The notes under the pieces were generated by a model. The model made no database searches, was not told where the DNA came from, and saw only the letters and a program-made list of their open reading frames with translations. Positions 34,317-46,802 of a stretch of DNA of 64,000 bases are shown piece after piece. The stretch covers positions 163,071 to 227,070 of the forward strand of contig JAYEVH010000228.1 of the NCBI GenBank assembly GCA_036346255.1. Reading direction: 5' to 3'. The stretch is from Ampelocalamus luodianensis (lineage: Eukaryota; Streptophyta; Magnoliopsida; Poales; Poaceae). Every line of letters starts with the position of its first letter. Position 1 is the stretch's first letter. The position numbers and the translations under genes are program-made.

Positions 34317-35268
34317 ATGACTAGGTCAAGAACCGGTTGGGAGGGAGGGAGATCTCCCTGACTCCAACTGTCCGGACGAGACTCGCAAGTGCCTCCACTC
34401 TGGCAAATGTGACGGATTTTGGTCCCATTACCCCGAGGAATGGCGGTTACCCCCATTTTGCTTTGGCGGTGGTGAGGAGAGCCATGTCGCTGAAGGTTGC
34501 AAACTAGGGAAGGTCAAGGTCTGCAGCGCTGTGGTGAGGAAGGACACTACAGCAGCGAGTGTACTACAACTTGTCCAAATTGCGATGAAGACCACTTGCC
34601 CGGGAATTGTCCGACGGCCAAAGTCACTTGTTTCCTCTGCGAGGGAAGCGATCACTATCCCAAGGAGTGTAGTATGAACCGGGTAATCGCCAAGTCGTTA
34701 GAACTACAATGACCGCTTCCTTCGGTCATCCGTAGCACCGTGAATCGCCGATGCCTCCAAACCGCAGAAGTTCCTGGATGATTTGTCTGAGGAGCTGCGG
34801 GACAAATTACTAGTCTATACCTTCCCTAACTTTCAGATTGTGGTCGAAAATCCCGTTGTCGCTGGGGGCAGAAAGAGAAAGCTTAAGGATCATCGCAAGA
34901 TTCAGAAAAAGGCTCCAGAGGACCTTCACCATCTAGCCGAAGTCACTTGCTTTTTCTGCGAACTCAAGGGCCATTATGCTAATAGTTGTCCTAAGAAGAT
35001 TGCAGCAACCCCTCGTCCTCCACAGGTCATGTCTCAACCGTGTGCCCCTGCAAGTCAGCGAGGTGGCCCCCGCAATCTGGCGGAGGTCACGTGCTTCTAT
35101 TGCCACAAGAAGGGGCACCACACCTACAATTGCCCTGTGAAGCATCAGAATCGGGAGGTTGATCGTAATCAAATAAACTCCATCTCCGCGGAGGAAGTTC
35201 GGGAGGCGCCTAACGTCGTGTTAGGTATGCTTCTTGTTAAACTCTCGTCCTGCTTCTATTTTGTTTAA
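34317..35268 (+). pseudogene. Element A gag-like region with several CCHC zinc knuckles
   Basis: An ATG at 34317 sits where B's gag starts, but the frame soon breaks. The frame 34497-34712 (71 aa) has a knuckle lacking its first Cys (C12, H17, C22), one with a short spacing (C26, C29, H33, C38) and a complete CX2CX4HX4C (C45, C48, H53, C58). Upstream, 'CFGGGEESHVAEGC' near 34455 is a further knuckle with one Cys replaced. The frame 34783-35268 (161 aa) starts 'SEELRDKLLVYTFPNFQIVV', equivalent to B's 'SEEPQDKLSIVDFVDFRALA', and then has two complete knuckles (C56-C69 and C104-C117). Related gag proteins usually have one knuckle, after that helix. It would bind element RNA. Confidence 0.8.
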
Positions 35269-35520
35269 TTCAGAATCTTCTCATTCATTCATATTTAAGC
35301 CCTTCTTGTTGCCGTTGGTTATCTTCTTTCCGCTTCCTTTGTTGGCCCGTTGCTCATTCGCCTCCCGCTTGGAGTTGAGAGTCAATCCGGCGCTGGATGT
35401 CCTCGTTGAGATCAAGGAATGGAATCCATGCCAAGAATCACGCCCAAACTCGTGCAAGCCATCGCAATGGATTGTTTGTCCTCGCACTGGGCAAATCGAC
35501 AGACAAGAGGTTCTTGAGTG
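35216..35520 (+). pseudogene. Element A protease remnant with mutated active site
   Basis: After 'VVLGMLL' the frame 35234-35521 reads 'RPASILFNSESSHSF', where this protease family has Asp-Ser-Gly at the active site. Here Asp is Asn and Gly is Glu, both single G-to-A changes. The remainder is short and runs into a deletion, so RT and RNase H are absent. The enzyme would mature the polyprotein in an intact element; this one cannot. Confidence 0.75.
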
Positions 35521-35835
35521 ACGCCTTTCTCTCCTTTACGCCTAAGGGCGCCACATACCGTTATTACTATAAATTTCTATGACCTAAATAAATATAGCTC
35601 CCCTAACAAACCGGTCATGAGGGATGACTCAGATAGCTAGTTATCAAGCCGAGGTCTCGCTCGTTAGTGGAGTAACCTGCACAAATCGCTCCACCACTAA
35701 CAACAACCCCGCACTACCACCCGTAGAGTCTAGAAAGATCTCTCACCACAATCCTTGTTATATCCGACCCGTAAGTTTCCGCGTCGACTAGTGGCACGCT
35801 TTTCTACCACCAAAATCAAGATTCGCACTAATCAC
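35521..35835 (+). other. Unrecognised stretch at the pol deletion of element A
   Basis: About 300 bp between the protease and integrase remnants. I see no RT or RNase H landmark. It covers the deletion junction or junctions. Confidence 0.4.
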
Positions 35836-36200
35836 TTGGCCGAGCTTTACGCTTCTAGGATCGTAAGCTCGCATGATGTACCAAGACGGCCGCTTCGATC
35901 GTGGTTCTGCTTACTTCGATTTTAGCATAGTCTACAAGAGGCTATGTGAACTTATCTTCCTTCCTCCATTTCACTTATCATCCTCAACCGATGGTCGACG
36001 GAGCAAGTCAACCAAGTCTTGGAAGATATGCTTCAGGCTTGTGTTCTTTCCTATGGGAAGAATTGGGAGAAGTGCCTACCGCTGCCGAGTTCTCCTACAA
36101 CAACAACTTTCAAGCCGCCTCTGAATGGCACCATTTGAGGCAACTTGGGAGCGGAAAATCGCTCGCTCGTGCACTCACCCGCCTTTCTTCTCCGAGTAAA
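35836..36200 (+). pseudogene. Element A integrase and chromodomain scraps
   Basis: Pieces in different frames match the integrase of element B: 'LAELYASRIVS' at 35836, the CAACCGATGG region near 35987, then 'NQVLEDMLQAC'-like and 'EFSYNNNFQA'-like text near 36020-36115. Immediately after, the sequence jumps to the chromodomain C-terminus ('ATWER', then 'FFSE' and a stop at about 36199). A deletion removed the integrase C-terminus and most of the chromodomain. Not functional. Confidence 0.75.
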
Positions 36201-36225
36201 CGGAATCTCGGGACGAGATTCTTGT

Positions 36226-36240
36226 AAGGAGGGGGGAGAT
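36226..36240 (+). promoter_or_regulatory. Polypurine tract of element A
   Basis: AAGGAGGGGGGAGAT lies directly before the 3' LTR start at 36242. Confidence 0.85.
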
Positions 36241-36241
36241 T

Positions 36242-38806
36242 TGTAACATCCCAAGTTTAGACTTGTGTTTCAAATGTAAGAAAATGAGTAGAAATTAAAA
36301 AAATTTCTTACATCTTGTATCTCCTGGTTGTTCTAAACAATTCTTGTAAAAGGAATTATGGGAATACAAGTCACAAGTCATTTTGACCAAAACCAAGTCC
36401 TTTCAAAAACAATCTTATCAAACCTTTTGATCATCTCTTTAAAATACTTTTCCTACGCCCTAGGGTTGGTGTGGAACCCTCCAAAAATTTCACATTTGTT
36501 GGAGGTTGTTTGAATAGTTTTGAGGCAAGTCAAACCAACTTAAAAATTGGTCAAACCTTAGTCCAGACATTGTCTAATTTTTAGAGGAAATGTACAACAC
36601 CAAAACCTCTGAGAATTTTACACAAGGCCAATATCTGAGTTAGCAAGCACCTTTAAAATTTCAGAATTTTTGGAGTTAGTTTGCTACCTCAAACAATTCC
36701 CAAAATTCAGCTCTTCTCTAACTCAACAATTCAAACCCTAGTTCGAGTCGACTCAGCTCAAGTCCGAGCCCAACTCGAACGACTCTGTGAACCAAGTCCA
36801 CTTAAGTCGTGTTCGGGCGCTGAGCTACGCCGCTGGATTTACATCCAACGCCACGACTCTCCCCTTGTGCTCTAGACCTCCGAGCTCTTGAGCACTCGAG
36901 CCATCCAATTTTAATAGAAGGGATCACGACCACCCCTACTACCCAACACTAGGAGCTCGGCCAATCTCGATCGTCGGATCAAAATCTAACCGCCACGAGC
37001 ACACTAGCTCCTCCGATCATCTTCTACCTCACGCCAGGCGCTTCAAAAATGGGAGGTATGGCTGTCACTTCATGCGCCCGCCAACGCCTCTGGTAGGGAC
37101 AGAGCGGCGTGGCAAAGACTTTCGCCAAAGCCGTGGTTCGCGCCGCCGCTCCCTTAGCTCCCGCTTAGCCATGCTGAGCCTGCCGTAGCTCATCTCGGCC
37201 CCTTCCTTGTGCCATTGCCCATCGATCTCTTAATGCCTCGAGGACCTCCTTGGACCTCTTCCACTCACAATCACCCACACCACTCTCTGTGTGCAACTCA
37301 AACCGTAGTGAACACTCCTTTTCACCATTTTGGTCGCGCGAGCTCTTCACTGACGATAGTGTTCCAAAGGACCTCTTGCCCTATTCCTTACTCTTCTCGA
37401 GCACCTCGGTCATCGCAAACCTTGGCACAAACTTCTTTTCGGTTATGCTCATAGGAGCACTGGATTAAAGATTTCGCGGTTTGCCGCTAAAAGGATTTCA
37501 TCGCTCCCACCTCCGCTCAATCCTTTGGTCCCGACCACCGGGTCATCGCGAACCTTTGCTTACCATTCTTTTACTCGATAGCTCCAACGCCTTGTCGCCG
37601 TTGTTGTCTCCAGCCCGTGAATCGCCCGCCATTGCGTTCTCCGACTTCCTCGATCCTCTTGTATGCTCTGTAAGTTCATTTTAGCCTCCTTTAGCTCAAA
37701 CACATGCTAGATTAGCTTGGAGCACCTCTTTTCGCGCTTTTGGTTTTTGCCAAAGTGGTCCTCCGCCTCTCGGCCGCCGGCGACAAGGCTCGCTCATCGC
37801 CGAGAGTGCTCGCATTAGGTGCGCAATAGTATTAGGAATATTTTGGTACCAGAGTTGCGCACCGCCGTGGCTTGGGTCGTCGGCGACATGCCGCCGAGCT
37901 CAACGCTGAGCTCAGACTTTGTCACGATTTTGTCAAGTCATTAGACCTCCTCGAGTTCATCCTAGCTAGCCGCTCACAACCTCCCTGTGTTTAGATCTCG
38001 AGCCTTAGATTTCTTTTCAAGAGCTTTAAGTCTTAAGACCTCCCCTAGTTTAATCACACCGCTTAGGACCACCCGAGTAGATCTGGATCAGAGGATCCAT
38101 TCAGAAACACACCTGCCTCGTGACCTCTTTAGAGTAATCTTGGCCGTTAAAGGATTTCCGTGGTGTAGCTCGTGAGTCGTTGGATCCTCCTCTTGTAAAG
38201 TCTTTAGCCGCAAGACCTCCTCCGCTTGATCTGGACCGCTCAGACCTCCCTAGGATGATCCGAGCCGCCCGATCTCTTCGTTAAAACCTTGTCCTTGCGG
38301 ATCTCCTCGCAAATTCGACCGCTTAAGACCTCCCCGTGAGATCTTAGCCGCCCGCACTCCTCCTTTAGAGCTTTAACCTTAGGATCTCCTCCGAGCTCGA
38401 CCGCCGATCTTAGATCCGACGGCCACGCACCCGTGGTGCGCGAGTAGTTCCTCGCGCGCGCTGCATGTCCCGGTTGGAGCCGCTGGATCCAATATCTACG
38501 CTTGACCTCTCGGCCACAAGGCCCGTGGGCATCTGAGCCTGCGCGCCGTAGCCGCGGCGATGAGGGATCGACGCCACGACCTCTTCGCTTTTTTCACCCG
38601 CTGGACCTCCCCGAGAGTTGTATTTTCAAACTGCTTAAGTGTTTAAATTTCAAAGGTGTATAACTTTGTCATTTTAGCTCCGCTTTGAACGATTTAAGTT
38701 GCTTTAGCTCAGTAATGAAATAAACTTCAATCTGAGAATGAATTTAGGCAAAGTTCTATTCTGGAAATTAGGTTAGGATATGTTAAAATGCTCAATAGGA
38801 AATCAT
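36242..38806 (+). repeat. 3' LTR of element A, left part
   Basis: Collinear with 26519-31419 once H is removed. It is interrupted after 'GGAAATCAT' by element B. It shows the empty site for H at 38381-38400. Frames at 36681-38175 have no domain and are shared with the 5' LTR as nucleotide similarity only. Confidence 0.9.
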
Positions 38807-41800
38807 TTTAACATCCCAACTTTGGACTTGTGTTTCAAATGTAAGAAAATCAGTAGAAATTAAAACTTTTTCTTACATCATGTATTTCCTGTTGTACCAA
38901 ACAATTCTTGTACAAGGGATTATGAAAATACATGTCACAAGTCTATTTGATCCAAACTCTCATATTCCAAAAAAAAACAACCTTGTCAAATTTTGTGATC
39001 ATCTTGGGAAAATATTTTTCCTAAGTTTCTGTGATGGTTTGTAGCCCTCTGAAAATTTCACAATTTTTAGAAATTGTTTGAATATTTTTAGAAGGTACAA
39101 ACTTGTTTGACTCTCACCAAACATTAAAAGAGAGCTTGTAGAATTTTTGGAGATTTATTCACAGTATAAAACCTCTGAAAATCTTACACAAGGTTAATAT
39201 CTGAGTTAGCAAGCTCCTGTAAAAATTTCATAATTTTTGGAGTTATTTTGCTACCTCAAATAAATCCTTCAAAGTCTCGTTCTAATTTTGAAGTCAAACC
39301 TAGTCTCACTGTGTTCGGGTTCGAGTCGACTGCTCGAGCCAATTGACTCGGTCCACCAACTAATCGCACCGAGCCCTCTTAAAAACGCGCTGATCTTAGC
39401 CTTTGATCTAAATCGCGTCTGCGCGCTGTAAACATTCGACCTTCCGATTGCATGCACAAATGTCGCATCGTTAGATCTCCATCCAACCGCCCAGATCCTC
39501 TCAAACCTTCTGACCTCCGGCTGTTGGTTTGAACTCGAGCCGCTGGATTAAGATCCAACGCCGCTCGCTCCTCTCTGTAAACCGCTTGCGACGTGGGGCA
39601 ACCGAGCCGCTCATTTCTAATCCTAGGCTCGTGATCTTTCGCTGTATTTTAAAGCCCGAGGCGTGGCGCTATCTTAGCCGTCCGATTTAAATCGTGGGGC
39701 TCTGGAACGCCCTAGCCTTTCTCGCTGGTCATCTTCAACCTCTAGTTGTGCGAGCACAGTAGGGGTGATGGCAGTGTCTTGTCATGCTTCCTACAGCCAC
39801 CCTAGTCAATAGTAAGGGTCGTGGGAGACACCTTCGCCATGCCATACCCTATTGCACCATCTACCACTTTTTCCTTGTCGGACGCACCTTGTGCTCTGTG
39901 CTTTGCCGCCCGAACAGCTTGTGGTGCAAACCCTAATGCCTCCAATACCTTATAAGCACCCAAATCACTTCCTGGTATTTCTTTAGACCACCATCAAGCC
40001 CCATTCTCAGTATTGGAGCTTAACACCTCAAGAATGGTAAGTCGCCATTGTTGACCCAAGAGCTCCATTGGTGTTCTTGGTGTTCCAAAGTGGTTCTCCT
40101 TCATGTTTCTTTGCCCTATCCTTATCTATTTACTTCCTTGAACATTTCTCACTTAATTTTTGATTTGATTCTCGTGAATTGTCCAATTCGGGTTTGTTCA
40201 AATTCGCTAAATTGGTCATCTTCTTCCTCACCAAGTGAGTGCTCCATTTTCTAATTCCTTGCTCTTGTGGCTTCGTGAATCTTTATGAAGCTATACCGAT
40301 GCTTTGGAATCACTCATTTGGCTGTGGTGTCATTTTCAATCCTTCTTCTCCAAGTCCGCGAGCTTCCTCCGTGATCAAGCATCTCCGCCATCTTTGAAGC
40401 TTCCTTCATCAAGGTAGCTTCTTATTAGTCCTTAGAGGCTCGCACCCGCTTCCTTGACCGCACTGAGCTCGCTATTTTCGCTTAGCAAGAAAAGCTCCTT
40501 TTCCATTTTCCGCTAGCCTGCGTTCTAGTCCTCACCGCCGCGAAAATGCCACCATTAGGTTCAGAGTGCTATTGCGGTTCCATTTAGTGCTTGGTTGGCG
40601 CCACGCCAAAGGTCGCCGCGACAAGCGCTGAAATCGCCGTATTTTGCCGCACGTAACTCCCGCTTCGCCATTTGGTTAGGCACATTAATTACAAATCATT
40701 AGCTAATTAATGGTGTCTTAATCTATGTCGTTGGGCCACTGACCAGTGGGCCCAACATTCTTAAATCACCTGCTAGCACGATTCCGCGTTGTTCCGACAT
40801 CATTAAAGCTTAATAATTGATTAATTATTGTGTCGGCATTTAATCGCTGTCGGAAATCACCTCTGGGTCGCTGACTTGTGGGCCCGAGGGGTTAAAATCA
40901 AATTTCAGAAGTCATTAGTGTCTATTTAATGTTAATCATTAATGGCATTAATCCCGCCCTAACCGCCACTCTTAGTCGCTGACATGTGGGCCCAGCAATC
41001 GTGCACGTGGGTTAATCGTCGCGTTGTGACTTGAGGTCACCGACATGCGTGCCCCACGTACAAGATCTCCCTTGAGCTTCACCATTAGCCACCGCTCATT
41101 TTAGATCTCGCGCCCGATCTTTGTATGCATTCGATTCTCCGATGCTTTGATCATTCTCGACCGCCGATCTTGCGATCAACGGCCGAGATTGTGTGCAATC
41201 GGACCTTCCGACCGTTGGTGCGCTCGACCGCCCATCCGCAGACCGCGGCCGATTGGCCTAAGCAACCGCACCGCCCGGATGCATACACTTCGTGAGCCGT
41301 TGATCGTGATCCAACGGTGGCCTGCTTAGGTTTCCGCGCGCGCGCGCTGCGTTTTCGCGCACGTGAGCCGAGGATTTTAGATCAAGGGTGGAGAAGTGTC
41401 CACGCCTTATTCTATTAATTGAGTTTGTCTGTATTTCTAAGTAGTTAGTTAACAATCAAAATGATATAAAAACTTTAGAAACTCATAGCTAATTCATTTT
41501 AATCGCTTAGACAATTCCAATCTGAATAAATTTTGTTGTCACTTAAGTTTATTATAAAAATGGATTTAAGCATGTTCCAAAGAGCGTAAAATTGTATAAC
41601 TAGAAATAACTTGATTTTGCCATTTTGAATATTCCGTAAATAGATTTAACGTTGAAAATGCATATCTTTTCTCAGATAAATCCAATTTGTGCAAAATCAA
41701 TTTTGTTAAATTCATCTATTAGTATACTTTCATATGGAATAAGATTTGAGCATGTTGATAAATCAGAAATGACTTGCATTAGATTTACAACTTAGAAAAT

Positions 41801-43806
41801 CATAAGTAAATGTATATGACTCAAATTTAGTAAATTCAACTTTGTCGTTATTAGGATGTTATAATCTACTGCTATAAAAATTTCAGACCTTAGATCATTC
41901 TCGAAAATTTCATCATGAATAAAGTGCTATTTATTAATTAGGTTGTTATAAGGTCGAGAAAGAGCATTTTGTTCATATCTTTGCATGTTAAGTCCAAATT
42001 GCATAATTCTTGTTCCTATCATTGTCTTAGATCATTCCCTAGCTGTAGTGTAAATTTTATTAGATTGGGATGTGTTTTGTCGTTGAAGTTATTTGGTGTT
42101 CTTCGCTCTTATTTGCTTATCGCCTTTTCAAGTAGGGTTCAAGATAATTTTATTATCGATATTGAGCCACAACACCATCGATCCTCAGATTTCACCAGCA
42201 AGTGATGTAGCATTCATTTGATCATATTGTTCCTACTATTTTCAAATTCTAATATGTTGTTTGCAAATTCTATGTATGCATTGCTATGTTGTTTTAAACT
42301 ATTGTCGATAGTCGCCTACTAGATGCATTATCGTGAGGAAATGTTTATTCCTCTACTATCAAGCCTAGGATTACTTGTCGTGATTTTGGGTTCACTGGAT
42401 GAACCCTTGTCACTTAGTAGTTTACGTGTCATTATGCTTAGCCATGCTTAGCTATCGGTAGAATTGGGCTGTTATCGACTGCCGATAACTTTGATCACAC
42501 AAACCGTATAATATGTATATTTCAGCCTTGTGCTTTGTCTAAATTGCAAAACTAAAACTGAAAATGAAAACAATTTAGACTTGGGCACAATGGTAAGATG
42601 GTGTGATCTTTGGGTGTGAATGAAATGGTGCCCGGCCAATTAAGGACCGAGCTACTTGTTACACCAACCAAGCATTTGTGCGTGCAACCACACTAGAGGG
42701 ATATGGGACCTCTCTTAGCGAGTACTTTGGGTCGTGTTAATTAATGAGTCGCGTGGTGGGCTGCATATTTGATTATATGCAACATGGACACGCTTGTAGG
42801 AGAGGAACACCGCCGAGGCCGGCAGTATCTTGCTCCACGATGGGTCCTTGTGATCCATATTTCGCCGGCAGATCACTAAGGATTAACCCCATACGTATGC
42901 CTCTTGATTAGCATATTCCATTGAAAGGGTTCAGAGGACTTAACCGTGCAAGCATACCAAAGGAAGTGTGCTTAATAGCTTGGCAAAAAGGCGGTCCAAG
43001 TGTGGGTACATTGGTACACCCTCGCAGGATTAAAACTATTCGAATAGCCTTGTCCTAGGTTATGGACACGCTTGGGGAAGTCTTTCAAGAGTTAGACTAC
43101 AACCATTTTAAAATTAAAACTTGTCGGGTGGTATGAATCGTGATTCATGCTATGTTGTGGTGGCTTTGGGAAAGTCACTTCTAGGTGGATACTTGCTACT
43201 TATGTTTACTCACGTTATTTAAATGCTTAAAACAGATTTTTGCAAACCATTGCTCAATCTATTACAATATTGCAAATGAAACTTGCTTTGTGCGCCCAAA
43301 GAACCATATAACCACATTCCTTTGATACAGCTTTCATGTAGCTATGTATAGGCTTGTTACTGTAAGTCTTGCGTAGTACATTTTTGTACTCACCGCATTG
43401 CTTGTGTTGTGCAGAGGATGATAGTGAGTCCGATGGACCTCACTTTTGTGAGTTGTGCCGTGGCGCTTAAGGGGCGATTAGCTTATGCCCTGGCCTGTTG
43501 CCCCGTGGTGTTATGTGGCTAACCGGTCGTTTTTTGGTTTAAGCCATCTTATGGCAACTTTTTCTTCCATCTGTTACTTATTTGGTACTTATGTCATTTG
43601 GCCGGGCTACTGCTCAGAATAACTTATATTATGTATGTCTTTTGGTAGACTTGTTATATTCGTGTATGGAATTGATGCATGCTTTGATATGATGTATGTG
43701 TCGCTTGTTCGGGAGGCACATATTCATCGAGACGCGGATTATTCTATTTGTGATACTAGAACCAGAGGAAGGTTAAGTATTACAAGTTTAATAAACCGGT
43801 CTCACA
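38807..43806 (+). repeat. 5' LTR of element B
   Basis: It is 5,000 bp. The first two bases read TT rather than TG (compare 48858), probably a point change. Many small differences from the 3' LTR sit at CAG/CTG positions. The conserved hairpin block lies at about 42466-43090. A candidate TATA-like CTTATAAGCAC lies at about 39948. Short frames are incidental. Confidence 0.92.
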
Positions 43807-43811
43807 GAGTT

Positions 43812-43823
43812 TGGCATCGAGCC
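43812..43823 (+). promoter_or_regulatory. Degenerate primer binding site of element B
   Basis: TGGCATCGAGCC corresponds to the initiator-Met site seen intact in A, with one substitution and one missing base inside CAG. The position, just inside the 5' LTR, supports the call. Confidence 0.75.
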
Positions 43824-44536
43824 ATACTGACCGTAGAAACCCCTAGCTTGGTCGTCCCTAGGATATTTTGAAAAACTTACTTTCCTTATATCAAGTGCTT
43901 TCCTGAAAATCTTAAGTAAGTTCTCAGATTTTACTCCTCATCTATCTTAGTTTGCTCATCTCACCTTATTCTGAACTGAATTTGAAGGTTGAGTTTTCCT
44001 CTCATCTTCTTTCAAAAGATAGTTGTTTATCGAGTAGATTGGTTTTGGGTAAACCGTGAGAGTTATAAAATGAAAGTGTGGGCTGTCTTGTGAAGATTAG
44101 AAGCTCCTGGAAGCTACAAATTTCGGCCAGAGGTGTGAAAAAGAAAATCTGGACAGCAAGCAAGATATTTCTGGACAGCTAGCATTTGAGTAGTAAAAGG
44201 TGCTGAAATGAGAGGTTAAGTCAACTAAAATTTGTGGGAATGCACGGGTAAGAAGTGATATGAGTTAGCTAAGTGTCTAACCCTTCTTTAGTAAAATTCT
44301 CACCTTGTTTCTTAGTTGTTTTCAAACAGAAGTTAATATTCTGAAATTTATCTTCATGAAAATTGATTACTCGTTCTTCCATACGAGTTAGTCATAATAG
44401 GAGGATGGTTGTTATCTTTATGATCTTGCTGTAATTTTATGTGGTTACTTGGGCTTTTAAAGTTTGTTTGTTTAGGGTTAGTTGTTTTCTTTGTCTCCTG
44501 TTCCGGAGTTGTGTTTAACCTATTTTTGTGGAACAG
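43824..44536 (+). other. Leader of element B between PBS and gag
   Basis: Collinear with A's leader. A frame at 44354-44659 on the minus strand has no recognised domain. Nothing else seen. Confidence 0.6.
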
Positions 44537-45500
44537 ATGGCAAGAACCACTCGCAATGGGCCACCACCTGGTTCCGATGAGGAGCTTCTCCTCCGACCAT
44601 GGCCGAGGTTCGCTCGACGAGCGGAATCGCATGGACCGCACTCCGATCTTGGAGGTCATTGCAGGATTACCTCCACTCCCGCCGGTGCTTCGATCCGGAG
44701 GTGGTGGCCACCGCCTCGTGGTGGGCTTATGGAGTTTCTCCGCACGCAGCCGCTACTTTCTCTGGCCCGAGGACCTTTGGACGCGGATGATTGGTTGGCC
44801 GCTGAGCGAAAGCTCAACATTGCTCGCCGTGAGCAGAGCGGCACTTGCATCCCATTAGCTCGAGGTGCAGACTTCTTGGTGGGAGAATTTTTCGCCATGC
44901 AGCCCGCAGCCACGTTGTCTCGTGGATGAGTTTCGACCGCTTGCCGCCGACCACATTCCCGATGGCCCGATGAAGCTCAAGAAGAAGGAGTTTTTACGCT
45001 AAACAGGGCGCAAGTCGCGGTTTGAGTATCTTTACGAGTTTAACCACTTGGCTCGTTATGCTCCGGGAGAGGTGGCCTCGATGAGGCTAAACAGAGAAGT
45101 TCATGGATGGTTTGTCCGAGGAGCCGCAGGACAAGCTATCTATTGTGGACTTTGTCGACTTCCGTGCCTTGGCTGACAAGGCCATCGCCGCCGAGCACAA
45201 GGCGAAGGCGCGGGTGAGTCCCGCAAGCGCAAGTGGAGGCCCATCGGTCCGCACAGCCGGCCTCACTCGCCCTCGTGTTGGGTCCGCACTGTGGCTCGTG
45301 CTTTGGCTTCACCACCGCCGAGGCCGCCGGGCGCCGCCGCCGCCCTCGCAGCCGTGAGCCAGCCACGCACCGCGACCCAAAGAAGAAAGTTGCGCCCGCA
45401 ACCCGGATGCCGATGTCACCGCTTCGCCGCAACAAGAAGGGCCACTATGCTAGCGCTGCCCTCGAGGATCGAGCAGCCCTCGCCCCAATGGAGGACGCGG
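44537..45500 (+). pseudogene. Element B gag, frameshifted
   Basis: It starts at ATG 44537 ('MARTTRNGPPPGSDEE'), then shifts several times. Recognisable capsid text in order: 'EFLRTQP' and 'GPLDADDWLAAERKLNIAR' (44735-44830), 'FFAMQPA' (44890), the 'LKKKEFLR' segment near 44975, and the frame from 45103 'MDGLSEEPQDKLSIVDFVDF' followed by 'ALADKAIAAEHKAKAR'. A CCHC knuckle survives in scrambled phase near 45408-45465 (KGHYA). The order capsid then a single knuckle is the usual one for this lineage. The product would form the particle. Frames at 44439-44929 and 45136-45527 are shadows. Confidence 0.85.
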
Positions 45501-45579
45501 AATAGTCACACACCGACTGTAAGGTGATCCAAGACCCAGAGTGTCGGGAGTGGTCGAGTCAACCACATCTCTACCGAGG

Positions 45580-45930
45580 AGGCTCGTGGAGGCACCCGAC
45601 GTTGTGTTGGGTACGCCTTGTTAGTTATCGCCCGCCGCAGATTGTTTGACTCCGAGCATCACATTCTTTTATTTCGAGATCATTTGTCGCTGACAGACCT
45701 TCACTTTGTTCCTTTGGGGATTCTTTGCTTATTCGCCTCCGGAGCGGAAATGAGAGCTAATCAAGAATGCCATGCTCCCATCAATATCGAAGGAGTGGAA
45801 TTTTGGCTAATCTCATCTTACTCGATTCGCGCGCCGATGTGATTCTTAGCATGGATTGGTTGTCCCAACACTTGGGGCAAATTGATTGTGCCAGAAGATG
45901 GTCTTCTCACTAGTCCTCAAAGAGCAAGTG
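45580..45930 (+). pseudogene. Element B protease, frameshifted at the active site
   Basis: The segment begins with 'VVLGT' near 45605. The frame 45618-45842 then reads 'RRRLFDSEHHILLF', where the active-site Asp-Ser is present but the following residues have gone out of phase, consistent with loss of one base. Further on 'NQECHAPINIEG' and the 'ILSMDWLS'-like segment (about 45845-45870), typical of the protease C-terminal half, are readable in different frames. Non-functional. Confidence 0.7.
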
Positions 45931-46059
45931 GGATTTCACTGCACCGCAAGGGCCACATCTTTGTGCCCTGAAGCTAAGCCACCATGGAGATTCAGGATGT
46001 GCCCACACCAGGACTTTATGGATGTCTTCCCCAAGATTTGCTCGCATGCCTCCACCGAG

Positions 46060-46802
46060 ACTTGGAGTTTGTGATTGAGTTGTTGCCCGCATCGCCCATT
46101 TCTAAGGCGCTGCATCAATGCCTCCTAATGAATTGGAGGAGTCAAGAAGCGCTTGGGTGAGCTTCAAGCAAAAGGTTTCATCCGTCCTAGCTCGCCTCTT
46201 GGAGTTGTCCAGCTTATTTTTGTGAAGAAGAAGGACAAGACCTGCAGATGTGTGTTGATTACCGTCCGCTTAATGAAGTGACGGTGAAGAACAAGTACCC
46301 TTTGCCTCGTATTGATGATCTCTTTGACCAGTTGACTGGAGCCTGTGTGTTCTCCAAGATTGACTTGAGGTTGGGGTATCATCAAGTCCGGATCAGGGCT
46401 GAGGATATTCCAAAGACGGCTTTCACTACTCGTTATGGCCTTTACGAGTACACCGTCATGTCTTTCGGCTTGACCAATGCTCCAGCTTTGTTCATGAATC
46501 TTATGAACTCGGTGTTCATGGAGTATTTGGATAAGTTTGTTGTAGTTTTCATTGATGACATTCTTATCTACTCCAAGAGTGAAGAGGAGCACGCTGAGCA
46601 CCTGCAGATTGTGTTGGGCAAGCTTCGTGAGCATCAGCTGTACGCCAAGTTCAGCAAGTGCGAGTTCTGGTTGAAGGAAGTGACATTCTTGGGCCATGTT
46701 CTTTCAGCAGGTGGTGTAGCAGTAGATCCTAGCAAGGTCAGCGATGTCCTATCTTGGGGGCAGCCCAAGTCAGCCACCGATGTGAGGAGTTTCTTGGTTT
46801 AG
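46060..46802 (+). pseudogene. Element B reverse transcriptase, largely open
   Basis: The frame 46248-46802 (184 aa) covers most of the RT palm. It has '[20 protein letters not shown]', '[11 protein letters not shown]' with the first catalytic Asp at residue 39, '[12 protein letters not shown]', FIDD at residues 101-104 followed by ILIYSKS, '[18 protein letters not shown]', and '[15 protein letters not shown]' in the thumb. The fingers region lies upstream at 46060-46247 ('LEFVIELLP', 'QAKGFIRPS', 'VKKKD') in other frames. It is the best-preserved coding piece in the window. It ends in a shift before RNase H. Confidence 0.92.

Noticed and set aside
40033..40042. ATGGTAAGT in B's 5' LTR as a splice donor
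   Set aside because: The 3' LTR reads ATGGCAAGT at the same place and LTR C also has GC, so GT is not conserved.
44439..44929. Three overlapping frames (60-139 aa) as separate genes
   Set aside because: They are phase fragments and shadows of one frameshifted gag in element B.
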